DNA from: Roseovarius amoyensis
Lineage (GTDB): Bacteria > Pseudomonadota > Alphaproteobacteria > Rhodobacterales > Rhodobacteraceae
Length of the DNA stretch: 64,000 bases
Assembly (NCBI RefSeq): GCF_003260265.1
Contig: NZ_QITQ01000009.1
Coordinates: 1-64,000 of the forward strand
Direction of reading: 5' to 3'
The notes under the pieces were generated by a model that saw only the letters and a program-made list of their open reading frames with translations, did no database searches and was not told the origin of the DNA. The translations under genes and the position numbers were made by a program. Each line of letters opens with the position of its first letter. Position 1 is the stretch's first letter. Shown here piece by piece: positions 1-8,305 of the stretch.

Positions 1-123
1 GGCCCTTGGCGGCAGACCACCCGCCGTGGTCTATTGGCAGAGAAATGAAACAACCAACCCCGATCAGCAGATGCAAAGAGTAGCTTGAATTACGCCAGAT
101 CCTGTCCAACCGATGGGGAGTAG
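1..123. other. Unassigned DNA upstream of the truncated mttB
   Basis: No coding sequence is recognised. Reading the downstream gene's frame upstream gives a TAG at 121-123 and, before it, residues that do not resemble the MttB family, so homology begins only around 124-130. The last bases (about 113-130) look like the first 17 bases of a tRNA (acceptor arm, TA, GCTC, AGTT) but no D-loop GG, anticodon arm or T arm follows. It could be the end of a mobile element or a recombination junction. Confidence 0.4.
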
Positions 124-990
124 CTCAGTTACACCATCATCAACACCAACTCGCCCCGCCAGATCGACATCCCCATGGCGCAGGGGCTGATCGACTTTGC
201 CCGCGCCGGGCAACTGGCGATTGTCACGCCCTTTACCCTGATGGGGGCAATGGCGCCGATCACCGTGGCCGGCGCGATCACCCTGTCGCATGCCGAGGCG
301 CTGGCGGCGATCACGCTGGGCCAGCTTGTCCGCCCCGGAGCGCCGGCCTGCTATGGCACCTTCACCTCGAACGTGGATATGAAATCGGGGTCTCCGGCCT
401 TTGGCACGCCCGAACATTTCAAGGCGTCGCTGGCGGCAGGGCAACTCGCGCGCCATATCGGCCTGCCCTGGCGTTGCGCCACCGGATCGGCGGCCAACAT
501 CAACGACGCCCAGGCCGCGCATGAAACCCAGTTCGGCCTTTGGGGCTCGGTTCTGGCCGGGGCCACGGTGATCATCCACGCCGCCGGTTGGCTGGAAGGC
601 GGGCTGACGGTTTCCTATGAAAAGCTGATCACCGACCTTGAGGCGGTGCAGATGGTGGCCGATCTTTGCAGCCCGACCCCGGCAGGCCCCGCCGAAATCG
701 CCCGCGAGGCGCTGGACGAGGTGGCGCCAGGCGGGCATTTCTTTGGTTGCGCCCACACCATGAGCCGCTATCAAAGCCAGTTCTACGAGCCGCTGGTGGC
801 GGACTGGTCGAACTACGGCACATGGAGCGAGAACGGCGGCAAGACCGCCAGCGAACGGGCCACCGCCATCTGGCGCGAGATCGTGGAAAACCACACCCCG
901 CCCCCCGCCGCCGACCCCAACCGGCTGGAGGCGCTGGATACCTACATCGCCCGCCGCACCAATGAGGGCGGCACCGCACCGATCAGCTGA
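124..990 (+). pseudogene. Trimethylamine methyltransferase family (MttB-like), 5'-truncated
   Basis: The C-terminal half of an MttB-family corrinoid-dependent methyltransferase is seen: the conserved segments TIINTNSPRQIDIPM, MGAMAPITVAGAI, GTFTSNVDMKSGSPAFGTPE and APGGHFFGCAHT are all intact and in one frame. Family members are about 500 residues; only about 288 remain. The first ATG in frame is at 175, but homology reaches back to about position 127, where it is cut by unrelated sequence containing an in-frame TAG. These enzymes move a methyl group from a quaternary or tertiary amine (glycine betaine in the non-pyrrolysine members) to a corrinoid protein. No corrinoid protein or reactivase gene is visible. 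A sarcosine oxidase stub lies downstream, as expected for a methylated-amine catabolic locus that has decayed. A product made from 175 would lack the N-terminal half of the barrel and is unlikely to be active. Confidence 0.85.
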
Positions 991-997
991 GGACGGC

Positions 998-1693
998 ATG
1001 ACGAAAATGACCCCGGACGCCCCCGCCACGGCCACGACCACGACCACGACCACGACCACCCACTCCGATGATGCCCTGCCCGGCAACGTCAAGGTCACGC
1101 GCGAGGACTGGCTGAACGCCGCCATGGATATCCTGGTCAGTGACGGCGTGTCCGAGGTCAAGATCCTGACGCTGGGCAACCGGCTGGGGGTCTCGCGGTC
1201 GTCCTTTTACTGGTATTTCGAAAGCCGCGAGGACCTGCTCAACCAGTTGCTGGAAACTTGGGAGCAGACCAATACCGGCGTCATGATCCGCTCGACCGAG
1301 TTGGAGGCAAAAACCATCATCGAGGCGGTGAACAACTTCTTTCACTGCGTCGTTGACCCCGACGGGTTCGACTACCGCCTTGATTTCGCGGTCCGTGAAT
1401 GGGCCCGACGCGACGAGGCGGTGCACCAAATCGTCCAGCGCAGCGACACCGCCCGGCACGAGGCACTGGCGCGGATGTTCCTGCGCTTTGGCTATGACGC
1501 GGCAGAGGCCGACATCCGCGCCCGCGTGCTCTATTACCAGCAGATCGGCTATTACGCGCTGGAGCTGTCGGAAACGATGGAAGAGCGGCTAACCCGCGTT
1601 GCGGGCTACCTTTACTGCTTTACCGGGGTCAAACCGTCACCCGCCGAGCTCGACGCCTTCTTCGAATATGCCAGGGCCGTGAACCAGACATGA
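998..1693 (+). CDS. TetR/AcrR-family transcriptional regulator
   Basis: 231 residues. The N-terminal helix-turn-helix runs from about residue 35 to 80 (segment AAMDILVSDGVSEVKI, then GVSRSSFYWYFESREDLL, the typical TetR recognition helix). The rest is an all-helical ligand-binding domain. The start is the ATG eight bases after the mttB stop; upstream in-frame codons lie inside mttB. Residues 10-18 are nine consecutive threonines coded by a CCACGA repeat, in a disordered leader ahead of the DNA-binding domain. Position between a methylamine methyltransferase remnant and a sarcosine oxidase remnant suggests it once controlled that pathway; its present targets are unknown. The reading frame itself looks intact. 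Confidence 0.85.
   Translation: MTKMTPDAPATATTTTTTTTTHSDDALPGNVKVTREDWLNAAMDILVSDGVSEVKILTLGNRLGVSRSSFYWYFESREDLLNQLLETWEQTNTGVMIRSTELEAKTIIEAVNNFFHCVVDPDGFDYRLDFAVREWARRDEAVHQIVQRSDTARHEALARMFLRFGYDAAEADIRARVLYYQQIGYYALELSETMEERLTRVAGYLYCFTGVKPSPAELDAFFEYARAVNQT
1026..1059 (+). repeat. CCACGA hexanucleotide repeat coding poly-Thr
   Basis: Four perfect tandem copies of CCACGA (1032-1055) with partial copies on both sides, within the 5' end of the TetR-type gene. The unit is six bases, so copy-number change would alter the Thr tract by two residues per unit and not shift the frame. Confidence 0.85.
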
Positions 1694-1850
1694 AACGCTA
1701 TAAACGCTATTCCGCTCTTTCACGCGCAGCCCAGGGGCTGCGCGGCCATCGCAGCTGGAAACCGGCCTGGCGCAAGGCCCGTCCGCAAACGCCTGCGACG
1801 CCATCGTGATAGGTGGCGGCGGACACGGGCTGGCCGCTGCCGCCGGAGAT
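1690..1850 (+). pseudogene. Sarcosine oxidase beta subunit, 5' stub with frameshift
   Basis: The ATG at 1690 overlaps the regulator's stop and opens a peptide MKRYKRYSALSRAAQGLRGH, matching the N-terminus of heterotetrameric sarcosine oxidase beta (usual form MKRYS...). The frame ends at a TGA at about 1807. The next conserved segment, ACDAIVIGGGGHGLAAA (the FAD-binding Rossmann motif), is present but in another frame, so a small indel lies near 1790-1795. A tandem 9-bp duplication (AAACGCTAT) near the start codon adds an extra KRY. Homology stops about 20 codons into the FAD motif; of the usual roughly 415 residues only about 50 remain. Sarcosine oxidase acts in glycine betaine and methylamine catabolism, matching the mttB remnant upstream. 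Confidence 0.8.
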
Positions 1851-1852
1851 GT

Positions 1853-2005
1853 CGGATGCGGACCTTGAGCGGCTCCTCTATCCGCGAACTGCCCGGGAGG
1901 CGGCGCGGCGCGCATTTCAGCCAGAAGTTCGGTCGCCGCCCAGGCCGGCGACATCGCCAGCACCGCGGCCACGGCGCCCGCAGTCATGATATTTCTGTTG
2001 AACAT
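1853..2005 (-). pseudogene. Exported protein, 5' stub with signal peptide
   Basis: On the minus strand an ATG at 2005 with AGG upstream opens MFNRNIMTAGAVAAVLAMSP followed by AWA-AT, a clear Sec signal peptide with an AxA cleavage site. After about 35-50 residues the frame runs into the antisense of the sarcosine oxidase stub and loses any protein-like character. This therefore looks like a second gene fragment joined end to end with the soxB-like stub near 1850. The original product cannot be named. Confidence 0.5.
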
Positions 2006-2287
2006 CTCATATTGCCTGTTGATAGGGTGCCCCGCGCGATGTGCCGGATGCCCATGGCCCGAAAGGGCGGACATAGATGTCCATAGCTGTCAATCGGGAT
2101 CACCCACGCCTCGAGACCCGGCGCTTATCCGTGCGCGACATCCGAAACAGGAAAGCGGCGCAGGCCCCTGCGGCCGGGCAGAAATAAGCCGCGCCGGGAC
2201 CTGTCCTGTCAGCGGGACGAGGCCTCGGGTCAGGCCCGGGACGCGGGTGTTTCGATTGAACCCGGCACGCCCAGCAAGGGGAAAACG
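2006..2287. other. Intergenic, no feature recognised
   Basis: 282 bases between the exported-protein stub and cueR. No convincing frame, RNA gene or terminator is seen. Confidence 0.5.
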
Positions 2288-2689
2288 CTATCGGGTATCG
2301 GTTCCGGCGCAGGCCAGGTCCTGCAGGATCGGGCAGTCGGGACGCTCGTCACCGGCGCAGGCGTCTGTCAGGCGCGCGAGCGTCGCGCGCATCTGCTGCA
2401 ACTCGGCAATCTTGGCGTCGATCTGGTCCAGATGCTGGCGGGCGATACGCTTGACGTCTGCGCTGGCGCGATCACGGTCCTCGTATAGCGCCAGCAGATC
2501 GCGGCATTCGCCGATCGAAAACCCCAGCGAGCGAGCGCGCCCGAGGAATGTCAGCTTGTGCAGGTCGCTGTCGCGGAACTGGCGATAACCGTTGGCGCTG
2601 CGCAGCGGGGCGATCAGGCCGATATCTTCGTAATAGCGGATGGTCTTGGCCGGCAGGCCAGAGGCTTGCGCCGCTTGCTTGATGTTCAT
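2288..2689 (-). CDS. cueR: Cu(I)-responsive MerR-family regulator CueR
   Basis: 133 residues, usual CueR length. The MerR winged helix (about residues 1-70; IKQAAQASGLPAKTIRYYED) is followed by a long dimerisation helix and a C-terminal metal loop with Cys111 and Cys119 spaced CX7C, the signature of Cu(I)/Ag(I)/Au(I)-sensing MerR proteins. The gene lies 14 bp downstream of copA on the same strand and has GGGGAGG ahead of its ATG, so it is probably co-transcribed with copA from the CueR-type promoter at 5254-5284. That makes the regulator part of its own regulon. The start at 2689 begins the conserved helix directly. Confidence 0.93.
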   Translation of the reverse strand: MNIKQAAQASGLPAKTIRYYEDIGLIAPLRSANGYRQFRDSDLHKLTFLGRARSLGFSIGECRDLLALYEDRDRASADVKRIARQHLDQIDAKIAELQQMRATLARLTDACAGDERPDCPILQDLACAGTDTR

Positions 2690-2703
2690 CGCGTGCCTCC
2701 CCC

Positions 2704-5223
2704 CTATTCCGCCGGAGCGGCGCTGACCGCCGCAGCGGGCGCGCGTGCGGGCGTGCTGCTTTCATCCATCGCCGGGCGCACCCGGCGCAGCCGCAGCGCG
2801 TTGGTCAGGACAAAGACCGACGACAGCGCCATCGCGCCCGCCGCCAGCATCGGCGACAGCAACAGTCCCGTCGCCGGATAAAGCACCCCCGCCGCCACCG
2901 GAATGAGCAGCACGTTGTAGCCGAACGCCCAAAACAGGTTCTGCCGTATATTGCGCATCGTCCGGCGCGAGATTTCGAGCGCATTCACCACCCCGCGCAG
3001 ATCGCCCGACATCAGCACCACATCGGCGCTCTCAATCGCGATATCGGTGCCGATACCAATGGCGATGCCCACATCCGCCGCCGCCAGCGCCGGGGCGTCG
3101 TTGATGCCGTCGCCGACAAAGGCCACCCCGGCGCCGCCCTTGCGCAGATCGTCCACCGCCGAAAGCTTGGCGTCGGGCAGCACGTCGGCGATGACCTCGT
3201 CGATGCCGGTCTCGCCGGCGATGGCGTGGGCTGTCTCGGGTCGGTCGCCGGTGATCATCACCACGCGCATCCCCTGTCCTTTCAACGCCGCAATGGCGGC
3301 CGCGCTTGATGGTTTCACCGGATCCGCCACCGCCAGCAGCGCCGCCGCGCGCCCGTCGACGGCGGCATAAAGCGCGGTGCGCCCGCGTGCTGCCAGGTCG
3401 GCCACCGCGCCCTCCAGCGCGCTGGTGTCGATGCCTTCGCGCGCCATCAGGCGGGCTGCGCCCACCAGCACGTCACGCCCCCCTGCCCGCGCCCGTGCGC
3501 CATGCCCGGTGATGGTCTCGAACCCCTCGGCCTGCGGCAGATCCAGCCCCTCGGCCTGCGCCGCGCGCAGGATGGCGCGGGCGACGGGGTGCTCGGATCG
3601 CGCCTCGACCGCCGCCGCCAGCGCCAGCACCTCGGCCCGCTCAAAGCCATCGGTCGGCACCAGGTCGGTCAGTTCGGGGCGCCCCTCGGTCACGGTGCCG
3701 GTCTTGTCCAGCGCCACCACGCCCACGGATGACAGCGCCTGCAGTGCGTCGCCCTTGCGAAACAGCACCCCCAACTGCGCCGCGCGCCCGGTGCCCACCA
3801 TGATCGAGGTTGGCGTCGCCAGCCCCATAGCGCAGGGGCAGGCGATGATCAGCACCGACACCCCCGCCACCAACGCCAGCGTCAGCGCCGGGTCGGGGCC
3901 GGCAACCAGCCACACCACCACCGTCAGCGCGGCCGCCGCCATCACCGCCGGCACGAACCACAACGTGATGCGGTCGACCAGGCCCTGGATCGGCAGCTTG
4001 GCCGCCTGCGCATCGCCGACCATGCGCACAATCTGCGCCAGCGTGGTGTCGGCCCCCACCCGCGTCGCACGATAGCCGAGGCTGCCCGCCCCCATCACCG
4101 TGCCGCCGGTGATGGTGTCCCCCGGTGCCTTGGCCACCGGCAGAGGCTCGCCCGTGATCATGCTTTCGTCGATATGGCCTTCGCCCTCGGTCACCTCGCC
4201 ATCGACCGCCGCACGTTCGCCCGGGCGCAGCAGGACGGTGTCGCCCGGCACGATATCGGCAATGTCGATGTCGCGGGGATTGCCGTCGCGCATCACCCGC
4301 GCGCTGCGCGGCTGCAGCCCCATCAGGCGCTCGATGGCCGCGCCGGTGCGGCCCTTTGCGCGCGCCTCCATCCAGCGGCCGACGAGGATCAGCACCACGA
4401 TCACCGCCGCCGCCTCGTAATAGACCGCGCGCACCGCCACGGGCAGCAGGCCGGGCAGGAAGGTCGCCACCACCGAATAGGCCCAGGCCGCCCCGGTGCC
4501 CACGGCGACAAGGCTGTTCATGTCGGGCGCGCCGCGCAGCAGCGCCGGCACCCCCTTGGTGAAAAAACCCCGCCCCGGCCCGGCCAGGACGGCGGTGGTC
4601 AGGACGAACTGCAACAGCCAGCTCGCCTTGTGCCCGATGGTGGCGGCGATCAGGTGATGCAGGGCGGGAAAGACATGCCCGCCCATCTCTATGATGAATA
4701 CAGGCAGCGTCAGTGCGGCGGCGATGATGGCCTTACGGGCCACCGCGCGCGCCTCGGCGGCATGGCGTTCGACGGCGGTTTCGCCGCTGTCCGTGCCACC
4801 CGCGGCATCTGCGACCTCTGCCGGATAGCCTGCCGCGCCGGACGCTGCCGCCAGCTCTGCCGGGGTTATCACCCCCTGGGCATAGCGCAGGCTGGCGGTT
4901 TCGGTGGCAAGGTTCACCTCGGCCTCCAGCACACCGGGTGCTGCCGCCAGCGCGCGTTCCACCCGCCCCACGCAAGAGGCGCAGGACATCGACGCCACCT
5001 TCAGCGTCGCGCGTTCGGTGCGCATGGGATATCCCGCCGCCTGCAGCGCCGCGGCGGCCCGCACCAGCGCATCCGCGCCGCTGACTGTCAGGCGGGCCTC
5101 GCCAGTGGCCAGGTTGACCGCCGCATCGGCGACACCCTCGACCCCGGCCAAGGCCTTTTGCGCACGGCCAACACAGGACGCGCAGTTGAGGCCGTCGATA
5201 CGGATGGTCAGAGAGGTGGTCAT
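2704..5223 (-). CDS. copA: Copper-exporting P1B-type ATPase CopA
   Basis: 839 residues, full length for a two-MBD CopA. Two N-terminal heavy-metal domains carry CASC at residues 14-17 and 81-84. The transmembrane metal site CPC is near residue 463. The P-type ATPase core shows TGEP (about 358), the phosphorylation motif DKTGT (about 506), the P1B HP dipeptide in SEHPVARAI (about 545) and GDGIND (about 703). It exports Cu(I) from the cytoplasm across the inner membrane. The ATG at 5223 has GGAG seven bases upstream. It is the first gene of a copA-cueR unit. The next gene upstream on the same strand is unrelated. Confidence 0.95.
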   Translation of the reverse strand: MTTSLTIRIDGLNCASCVGRAQKALAGVEGVADAAVNLATGEARLTVSGADALVRAAAALQAAGYPMRTERATLKVASMSCASCVGRVERALAAAPGVLEAEVNLATETASLRYAQGVITPAELAAASGAAGYPAEVADAAGGTDSGETAVERHAAEARAVARKAIIAAALTLPVFIIEMGGHVFPALHHLIAATIGHKASWLLQFVLTTAVLAGPGRGFFTKGVPALLRGAPDMNSLVAVGTGAAWAYSVVATFLPGLLPVAVRAVYYEAAAVIVVLILVGRWMEARAKGRTGAAIERLMGLQPRSARVMRDGNPRDIDIADIVPGDTVLLRPGERAAVDGEVTEGEGHIDESMITGEPLPVAKAPGDTITGGTVMGAGSLGYRATRVGADTTLAQIVRMVGDAQAAKLPIQGLVDRITLWFVPAVMAAAALTVVVWLVAGPDPALTLALVAGVSVLIIACPCAMGLATPTSIMVGTGRAAQLGVLFRKGDALQALSSVGVVALDKTGTVTEGRPELTDLVPTDGFERAEVLALAAAVEARSEHPVARAILRAAQAEGLDLPQAEGFETITGHGARARAGGRDVLVGAARLMAREGIDTSALEGAVADLAARGRTALYAAVDGRAAALLAVADPVKPSSAAAIAALKGQGMRVVMITGDRPETAHAIAGETGIDEVIADVLPDAKLSAVDDLRKGGAGVAFVGDGINDAPALAAADVGIAIGIGTDIAIESADVVLMSGDLRGVVNALEISRRTMRNIRQNLFWAFGYNVLLIPVAAGVLYPATGLLLSPMLAAGAMALSSVFVLTNALRLRRVRPAMDESSTPARAPAAAVSAAPAE

Positions 5224-5253
5224 GGCGGCGCTCCGGAATTGCTGGATACCACC

Positions 5254-5284
5254 AAGATAGGGCTTCCATTTACTGGAAGGTCAA
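5254..5284 (-). promoter_or_regulatory. CueR-type promoter/operator of copA
   Basis: On the minus strand: -35 TTGACC (5279-5284), -10 TATCTT (5254-5259), separated by 19 bp. The long spacer contains the dyad CTTCC-N7-GGAAG. An over-long spacer with a central dyad is the hallmark of promoters activated by DNA distortion by MerR-family proteins, and the half-sites resemble known CueR boxes. It lies 31 bp before copA's start. Confidence 0.85.
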
Positions 5285-5350
5285 GACCCCGCACCAGGAG
5301 TTTTTGCGCAGGAATGCCGGCCTGGCACCTACCGGATCATATCCGGTCGA

Positions 5351-6694
5351 TCATGTGCCCTGCCTGGCCGGCTCGACACTGCCCAAACTGCAAAGCCGGG
5401 CGAAAAGGCATCCCCAATAGCAAACCGGCACGATGACGGACAGGGCCGTGGCATGCGCAGACGTCTGCACCAGAAACAGCACTGGCGCCGAAAGAAGGAT
5501 CAGCGGAAACGCGATCCAGACGAGCGCCTCGTAACGCTGCATGAGGCCAGACAGAGCCGGCAGGAACAGGACAGGCAGCAGGTAGTAATGTGCCCAACCG
5601 ACCGGTGCGGTCAGGGCAAGCATGATACCAACACCAAGAACACGTACCGCCAGGCGTGCGTGAACGTCCAACTGCCGGGTTTGCCGAAAGAGCACTAGCA
5701 CGCTGCCAAGAAAGACAAGCTTCATGGCCGCGCCAAGGAAGGCGGGGTTCACGAGGGTCAGCATGGGCGTCTCGAGCTGCAATGCATCGGACACGGCAGG
5801 CCAATCGGAAATCTGTGCCCAGATCACCGAAAGGGAGTGGTTATGCGCCGTGGCAATGATGTGCCCGTCGAACTGCTGCACACGCTCGAGAAAGACGGTG
5901 TGCGCATCCCAGCCGACAAGCAGGATGCTCAGGAGCGCGAAGGCCGCAAAAGTCAGCACGAACGCGGCTGCGGCACGCAGATCACGATCATACAGGAAGA
6001 TCAGCAGAAAGGCGGCCGGGGTCAGCTTGATCGCGGCAGCTGTCGCCAGTATCGCGCCGGCCTGCCCGCTCCGCCCGGCACTATAGCGCTCAAACGCAAG
6101 GACGATCAGCACCGTGACCAGGATCTGCGGCTGGTTCTGGAACAAGGCCAGCGCCGAGGGGAGCGAAAGGTAGAGAAGCGCATAGGCAATGGCTGTGTAC
6201 GTCAGCTTGGCGTTGGCCCCACCCACTATGCGCCACACCAGAAAGGGCGCGATCGCAAGCACGACGATCTGCGTGATCTGGGTTGCCGAAAAGAACGCCT
6301 GTGCACTCATGACGGTGGTGAAAGGCGCCAGCAACGCCGCCCAGAGCGGGGGATAAACGTAAGGCACCAGCTTGGACGTGTCCGTCGCGCCCGAGGCCAG
6401 ACCTCGCTCTGCCCATATCCCCGGCATCTCGCCGATAAAGAACCGGTCTGGCGCGAGGTACATGTAGTCCGGCTGCCCGTCGGCGAAAAACCCTGCGGCG
6501 ATCCAGACGGCGCTCATGTCCTGGAACCAGTCATTGTGATAGACAAGATACGCCGCCAAAACGAACAAGATGCAGATTGCAGCGCTGAGCAGCGTTTCCT
6601 TGGACTGTGGCAATGATCGTGGTGAGGTCAATTTCGCGACAACATGATTGAGGGGCATTGCATCGGACCAGCTAGAACGAAGCGGCCTCCGCAT
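5351..6694 (-). CDS. GT87/DUF2029-like polytopic membrane protein
   Basis: 447 residues with about ten hydrophobic segments, beginning near residue 36 (LLSAAICILFVLAAYLVY). It has the layout of family 87 (DUF2029) polyprenyl-phosphate-sugar-dependent glycosyltransferases: an acidic residue after the first membrane helix (WFQDMSAVW) and a YPPLW motif in an extracytoplasmic loop. A second protein of the same type lies at 41051-42307 and shares the YPP motif. An alternative start at 6658 (MPLNHVV) is possible; neither has a strong ribosome site. The acceptor and donor cannot be told from sequence; no sugar or lipid genes are adjacent. Confidence 0.65.
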   Translation of the reverse strand: MRRPLRSSWSDAMPLNHVVAKLTSPRSLPQSKETLLSAAICILFVLAAYLVYHNDWFQDMSAVWIAAGFFADGQPDYMYLAPDRFFIGEMPGIWAERGLASGATDTSKLVPYVYPPLWAALLAPFTTVMSAQAFFSATQITQIVVLAIAPFLVWRIVGGANAKLTYTAIAYALLYLSLPSALALFQNQPQILVTVLIVLAFERYSAGRSGQAGAILATAAAIKLTPAAFLLIFLYDRDLRAAAAFVLTFAAFALLSILLVGWDAHTVFLERVQQFDGHIIATAHNHSLSVIWAQISDWPAVSDALQLETPMLTLVNPAFLGAAMKLVFLGSVLVLFRQTRQLDVHARLAVRVLGVGIMLALTAPVGWAHYYLLPVLFLPALSGLMQRYEALVWIAFPLILLSAPVLFLVQTSAHATALSVIVPVCYWGCLFARLCSLGSVEPARQGT

Positions 6695-6826
6695 TCAAGC
6701 ACCTGGCGCAACAAGGCTGTGACGAACAGACACGCATCGACGCAATCCACCGAAGGGACACAGCCCGAATGGCATGCATGATCCGGAAACCTTTCGGGAG
6801 CCCACGCCGGAAAACAGGTGGCTGCT

Positions 6827-6902
<76 letters not shown>

Positions 6903-6965
6903 GGTGACGCGCCTCATACAAAGACGGGCGCCGGCGCGCAAGCGGCAAGCGTCGCCAGGGGCGCA

Positions 6966-7544
6966 CTATTGCGCAATCGTTCGCGCCACGCCGTCGCGCA
7001 GATGGTACACCATGCCCTGCCCGCCCGGCATCGATGCCAGATCGCTCGCCGGCCGGCCCAGCGCCAGGCAGCGCAGCACGCGTGACGTGACCCCGTGGGT
7101 GAACAGCACCGTCGGTCCGTCGAGCCGTGCGAGAATCCGTTCCAGCCGCGCGGTCATCGCCGCCATCCCCTCGCCCCCCGGAGCGTCGAATTTCCACAGA
7201 TGCGGATCGTCCGCCGCGAGGTCGGGCAGTTCGGCGCGCAGGTCTTCGATCTGCCGACCGGACCAGTCGCCCAGGTCGATTTCCTGCAGGTCGGGATCGG
7301 GCAGAACCGTCAGGCCCAGCCCCTCGGTGGCGATCTGCGCGGTGCGCCACGCCCGGTCGGCCGTACTGGAAAGCACCGTGACACCGGCGGGCAGAATGCG
7401 CCGCAGGATCGCGCCCTGCGCGCGCGCCTGCAAAACACCGGTTTCGGTCAGCGGGCTGTCCAGCCTGCCCTGCAGGCGGCCGGCGGCGTTCCATTCGGTC
7501 TGGCCGTGCCTGAGCAGCCATAATTCCGGCAGGCGGCGGGACAT
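6966..7544 (-). CDS. Histidine phosphatase family protein
   Basis: 192 residues. The phosphohistidine motif LLRHGQTEWN is at residues 9-18, followed by GRLQGRLDSPLTETG, the second arginine and glutamate region (SSTADRAWRTAQIA; LQEIDLGDW) and the second catalytic histidine in FTHGV. This is the phosphoglycerate mutase-like superfamily; small members of this form act as broad phosphatases (for example cobalamin or sugar phosphates) more often than as mutases, so no substrate is assigned. The gene sits between two tRNA-Val genes on the same strand, starting only 26 bp after the 3' end of the upstream tRNA, so it is probably read through from the tRNA promoter. Confidence 0.88.
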   Translation of the reverse strand: MSRRLPELWLLRHGQTEWNAAGRLQGRLDSPLTETGVLQARAQGAILRRILPAGVTVLSSTADRAWRTAQIATEGLGLTVLPDPDLQEIDLGDWSGRQIEDLRAELPDLAADDPHLWKFDAPGGEGMAAMTARLERILARLDGPTVLFTHGVTSRVLRCLALGRPASDLASMPGGQGMVYHLRDGVARTIAQ

Positions 7545-7570
7545 GGGCGAACCTGTTCAAAAGGTGAAAA

Positions 7571-7645
7571 TGGTGGGTGATAGAAGATTCGAACTTCTGA
7601 CATCTTCGATGTGAACGAAGCGCTCTACCACTGAGCTAATCACCC
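7571..7645 (-). tRNA. tRNA-Val (anticodon CAC)
   Basis: 75-nt cloverleaf on the minus strand: acceptor GGGTGAT/ATCACCC, A73, encoded CCA; D arm GCTC-AGTGGTAGA-GC; anticodon stem CTTCG/CGAAG with loop TTCACAT (anticodon CAC); T loop TTCGAAT. Its anticodon stem is identical to that of the other tRNA-Val at 6827-6902. Confidence 0.97.
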
Positions 7646-7664
7646 GCCGAGCCGGTTATTAGCT

Positions 7665-8180
7665 TCACTCCGCGGCGTCTGCAACCGTCTCTTTCGATTT
7701 CCCGGCATCCGCTTTATCGGCCGGGTCGAACGCCGGTCCGGCAGCCTTGCTCTGGCGGATGCGGGCCATGGTCACGCGCGCATTGGCGGTGTCCTTGGTG
7801 CGCTTGCGGGTGATCTTGCCCAAGGGTTGCAGGTTCAGTTCGCGCCCCTCTGAAATCGCCTCACCCAGGATGTCGATCATCGCCTCGACCGCCGGCTTGG
7901 CGTATTTCTTGCGAACGCCAGAGCGTTCGACCACCGCATCAATCAATTCCCTCTTTTTCAATTCCTTCTGGGTGTCCGCCGCCGCCTTGAGCATGCTGCC
8001 GCTCGCGCCTTTGGCCTGGCTCATGGCCGGGGCCGGCGCTGCCTTGGTCTTGGCAGCGGTCCTGGTGACGGTTTTTGCAGGCTTGGCGGTCTTTGCAGGC
8101 GTGCTGCGCGGCTTGCTGCCGGCACCTGCGGCCGCGGTGGATGCCGTTGTTTTTCTCGATCTGCCCGTTGTCGTTGCCAT
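7665..8180 (-). CDS. HU/IHF-family DNA-binding protein with Lys/Ala-rich N-terminal tail
   Basis: 171 residues from the ATG at 8180, which has GGGG upstream; longer frames are poorly protein-like. The C-terminal half is a HU/IHF fold (ELKKRELIDAVVERSGVRKK, AVEAMIDILGEAISEGRELN, LQPLGKITRKR) in which the usual phosphate-backbone-binding arm is short and altered. The first 70 residues are Ala/Lys/Thr/Pro-rich with PAKTAKPAKT-type repeats like histone H1 tails, which are probably disordered and DNA-binding. A nucleoid-associated role is inferred. The gene stops 19 bp before the tRNA-Val(CAC) and may be co-transcribed with it. Confidence 0.8.
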   Translation of the reverse strand: MATTTGRSRKTTASTAAAGAGSKPRSTPAKTAKPAKTVTRTAAKTKAAPAPAMSQAKGASGSMLKAAADTQKELKKRELIDAVVERSGVRKKYAKPAVEAMIDILGEAISEGRELNLQPLGKITRKRTKDTANARVTMARIRQSKAAGPAFDPADKADAGKSKETVADAAE

Positions 8181-8305
8181 GGTGTGCCCCATTTGTTGCA
8201 TCTGCCAACAAACCCTAGCTGTTTTGCCTTGACATTGCCACCAGTCAGTTGACGCTACGCCAGCCACGCCGTTAAATCGCCGGGAACTGTATTTGGGGGA
8301 CAGAC

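Noticed and set aside
121-123. In-frame TAG before the mttB remnant as a pyrrolysine codon
   Set aside because: Residues upstream of the TAG do not match the MttB family, and the position does not fit the known pyrrolysine site; it marks the junction.
64-1179. Long minus-strand open frame across mttB and the regulator
   Set aside because: It is antisense to recognised coding sequence, rich in Gly/Arg/Ala as expected from high-GC shadow frames, and has no ribosome site or motif.
4174-5436. 420-codon plus-strand frame opposite copA
   Set aside because: Antisense of a complete CopA; composition is His/Arg/Gly-rich with no domain.
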